Assembly (NCBI RefSeq): GCF_014644535.1
Contig: NZ_BMKW01000007.1
Location: 248,001-312,000, forward strand
DNA: 64,000 bases
Direction of reading: 5' to 3'
DNA from: Neoroseomonas lacus
Lineage (GTDB): Bacteria; Pseudomonadota; Alphaproteobacteria; Acetobacterales; Acetobacteraceae
Every line of letters begins with the position of its first letter. Positions within the stretch are counted from its first letter, which is position 1. Under the pieces are notes generated by a model. That model ran no database searches, had not been told where the DNA came from, and worked only from the letters and a program-made list of their open reading frames with translations. Position numbers and translations under genes: made by a program. Shown piece by piece: positions 62,317 to 64,000 of this stretch.

Positions 62317-63213
62317 TCAGGTTTTTCGGCCTTTGCGCGCATTCAGGGCGTCGAGCAGTCGCCCGAGGCCGCGGTCGATGACCTTCTCCTTGCGCAAGAC
62401 CACCGCGAGCTGCCGCGACAATGGCGGGCGCAGTGGGCGTATCACGGCCCCTTGGGCGTCACCGCCAAGCGCCAACGCCGGCAGCACCGAGCATCCGCGG
62501 CCGCCCGTCACGAGCACCTTGATCGCCTCGACGCTGCCGAGTTCCATGATCGGCCGCGGAACCCGCCCGGCCCGGCGGAACCAGGCGTCGATGATGGTGC
62601 GCGTATTTGCCCCCGCCTCGTACAGGATCAGCGGAAGCCGCTCCAGATCGGCGGCTGAGAGGGCGCGGCGCCGGCCGGGCAGCATCGCCTCCGGCAGGAA
62701 CGCGACCAACGGATCGGTTACGACCGGCAGTGCCGTCAGTGAAGAACCCAAGGCTGCGGGCAGGGTCACCAACGCGGCGTCGAGGTCGCCCTCTTCGACG
62801 CGCCTGAGCATATCGGGCGTGTTGCCGGTGGCAACGATCACCTCCAGCCCCGGCATCCGTTCATTCAATTCCGCCAGCACCGGCGGCAGCAGATGGATGG
62901 AGGCCGTCGCCCCGGTGCCGACACGGACCCGCCCCGCGTCACCCGACCTGTATGCCGCTGTAACCGACCTGGCATCGTCCACAGCCGCGCGGGCACGGCG
63001 CGCCGGCTCCATGAGTGCCCGACCGGCGGCGGTCGGCACCGCCCGGCCGGACACGCGTTCGAGCAGCCGGACGCCCATGGCGCGCTCGAGTTCCCTCAGC
63101 TGTTGGCTGGCCGCCGGTTGCGTCAGGCCGAGCGATTGCGCGGCGGTCGTGACACCGCCCGTCTCGACGACGGAGAGGAAGGTCCGCAGCTGGCGGAGGG
63201 TCGGTTCGCGCAT
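62317..63213 (-). CDS. LysR-family transcriptional regulator
   Basis: 298 residues. N-terminal winged HTH (TLRQLRTFLSVVETGGVTTA, then AQSLGLTQPAASQQLRELER) and a C-terminal periplasmic-binding-like effector domain (RVRVGTGATASIHLLPPVLA, then LEVIVATGNTPDMLRRVEEG). The divergent acetyltransferase gene is the likely target, sharing the short AT-rich intergenic region; this is inferred from the usual LysR layout. The effector is unknown. Confidence 0.94.
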   Translation of the reverse strand: MREPTLRQLRTFLSVVETGGVTTAAQSLGLTQPAASQQLRELERAMGVRLLERVSGRAVPTAAGRALMEPARRARAAVDDARSVTAAYRSGDAGRVRVGTGATASIHLLPPVLAELNERMPGLEVIVATGNTPDMLRRVEEGDLDAALVTLPAALGSSLTALPVVTDPLVAFLPEAMLPGRRRALSAADLERLPLILYEAGANTRTIIDAWFRRAGRVPRPIMELGSVEAIKVLVTGGRGCSVLPALALGGDAQGAVIRPLRPPLSRQLAVVLRKEKVIDRGLGRLLDALNARKGRKT

Positions 63214-63290
63214 GCATAAAACTTATACTTATGGTGCATATTAGAAAGAATTCCTTTTGGCGCGGGCCGCCGTGCCGCACCTTCGCGGAC
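63214..63290. promoter_or_regulatory. divergent LysR/GNAT intergenic promoter region
   Basis: 77 bp between the LysR start (63213) and the chosen acetyltransferase start (63291). The left end is AT-rich (aaaacttatacttatggtgc), as expected for divergent promoters and a LysR operator. No specific operator half-sites can be assigned with confidence. Confidence 0.4.
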
Positions 63291-63866
63291 ATGGACACGC
63301 AGCACGCCACCGATGCCGCCACGCGGCATCCGCACTTCCACATCCGGCCATCGGGCGACGACGACATGGTCGCCATCGCGGCGATTTACGGACATCACGT
63401 CCTGCACGGAACGGGATCCTTCGAGACGGAAGCGCCTAGCGTCGATGAGATGCGGCAGCGGCGAGCCGTGATCATCGAGCGCGGTCTGCCCTATCTCGTC
63501 GCGGCGGATGCCCACGGCGCGGTGCTCGGCTACGCCTATGCCGGCGCGTACCGCCCCCGCATCGCCTATGTGAACACGGTCGAGAACTCTGTCTATGTCC
63601 GGCACGACTGCATGGGGCTGGGTATTGGCCGCGCTCTCCTGCAGGCGTTGATCGAGCGTTGCGAGGCGCTCGGATATCGTCAGATGATAGCGGTCGTCGG
63701 CGACAGCGCTAACCTGGCCTCGGTGCGGCTGCACGAGGCCTTCGGGTTTCGCCTGGCCGGGACGCTGCGCTCGGTCGGGCACAAGCATGGCCGGTGGCTT
63801 GACACCGTCCTGCTGCAACGGTCGCTCGGCGCGGGCGACCACACGGATCCGAACCGACATGCGTGA
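63291..63866 (+). CDS. GNAT-family N-acetyltransferase (phosphinothricin-acetyltransferase-like)
   Basis: 191 residues from ATG 63291; an ATG at 63231 in frame would add 20 residues but overlaps the divergent promoter. Features of the PAT group: AAIYGHHVLHGTGSFETEAP near the N-terminus, YAYAGAYRPRIAY, the acetyl-CoA site MGLGIGRALLQALIE and the C-terminal FGFRLAGTLRSVGHKHGRWL. Such enzymes acetylate the amino group of phosphinothricin, methionine sulfone/sulfoximine or related compounds; the true substrate is not known. Confidence 0.9.
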   Translation: MDTQHATDAATRHPHFHIRPSGDDDMVAIAAIYGHHVLHGTGSFETEAPSVDEMRQRRAVIIERGLPYLVAADAHGAVLGYAYAGAYRPRIAYVNTVENSVYVRHDCMGLGIGRALLQALIERCEALGYRQMIAVVGDSANLASVRLHEAFGFRLAGTLRSVGHKHGRWLDTVLLQRSLGAGDHTDPNRHA

Positions 63867-64000
63867 TGAGATGCCCGGCATCGTCCTGGCGCTGCCGGAC
63901 ATCAGTGCCTGGTCGACTGATCGCTCCGCTGCCACAGCCGCTGGCTGTTGCGCACCGCAGCCTGCGCAGGGCATCCGCTGCGCCGGCGCTGTGCCGGGCG
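63867..64000. other. right edge of the window
   Basis: 134 bases with no assignable gene; too short to tell what follows. Confidence 0.3.

Overview
The window looks like a chromosomal stretch of a GC-rich alphaproteobacterium. The rplM-rpsI-argC order, class I PHA synthase, GlpX-type fructose bisphosphatase, TRAP transporters and IS110/serine-recombinase scraps fit Rhodospirillales/Acetobacteraceae (Roseomonas-like); this taxonomic placement is inference. Housekeeping genes lie on the right half, and the left half is accessory.

Layout. 1-696: end of a GMC oxidoreductase. 1823-9163: an orphan type VI secretion loading cassette (VgrG, small DUF3592-like membrane protein, DUF2169-pentapeptide fusion, second pentapeptide protein, DUF3540, DUF4150/PAAR-like tip) with no T6SS core genes and no recognisable effector. 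9633-12072: a decayed patch with an IS110 transposase remnant, a truncated LigD 3'-phosphoesterase and a frameshifted ku, i.e. a broken NHEJ locus. 12343-30205: an integrated element of about 17.9 kb. It is bounded by a 15-bp direct repeat of the 3' end of tRNA-Glu(UUC), which is intact at 30191-30266, and it has TAGAGGGGC-type repeats just inside both ends. It encodes a P4-type integrase, an accessory module (Schlafen/AlbA_2 protein, AbiTii protein, membrane-anchored unknown, PD-(D/E)XK-like protein), an unusually AT-rich pair of exported proteases (astacin-like metalloprotease and trypsin-like serine protease), a repeat-rich non-coding kilobase that may hold a replication origin, a D5/P4-type primase-helicase, and a phage-like left-facing operon (HTH, DUF2213, paralogous unknowns). 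It reads as a satellite-like integrative element carrying defence cargo.

30324-41630 is core metabolism on the minus strand (recJ, glpX, homoserine dehydrogenase, VOC protein, class I aminotransferase, lipoproteins, ketopantoate reductase-like protein) plus phaC on the plus strand. 42146-43164 holds an overlapping pair of small two-TM proteins of unknown role. 43154-51593 holds an acyl-CoA ligase, an exported caspase-like protein, a gamma-carbonic anhydrase, a TRAP transporter whose binding-protein gene converges on its permease genes, and a ClC exchanger. 51947-54028 is rplM-rpsI-argC. 54333-58514 is a small catabolic run (VOC, IlvD/Edd dehydratase, NAD-binding protein, M20 amidohydrolase). 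58668-63866 holds a membrane protein, a cupin, a serine-recombinase scrap, thiolase, OsmC, LysR and a divergent GNAT acetyltransferase.

No CRISPR array or rRNA was seen; one tRNA was found. Start sites were chosen by family length, Shine-Dalgarno sequences and overlaps.
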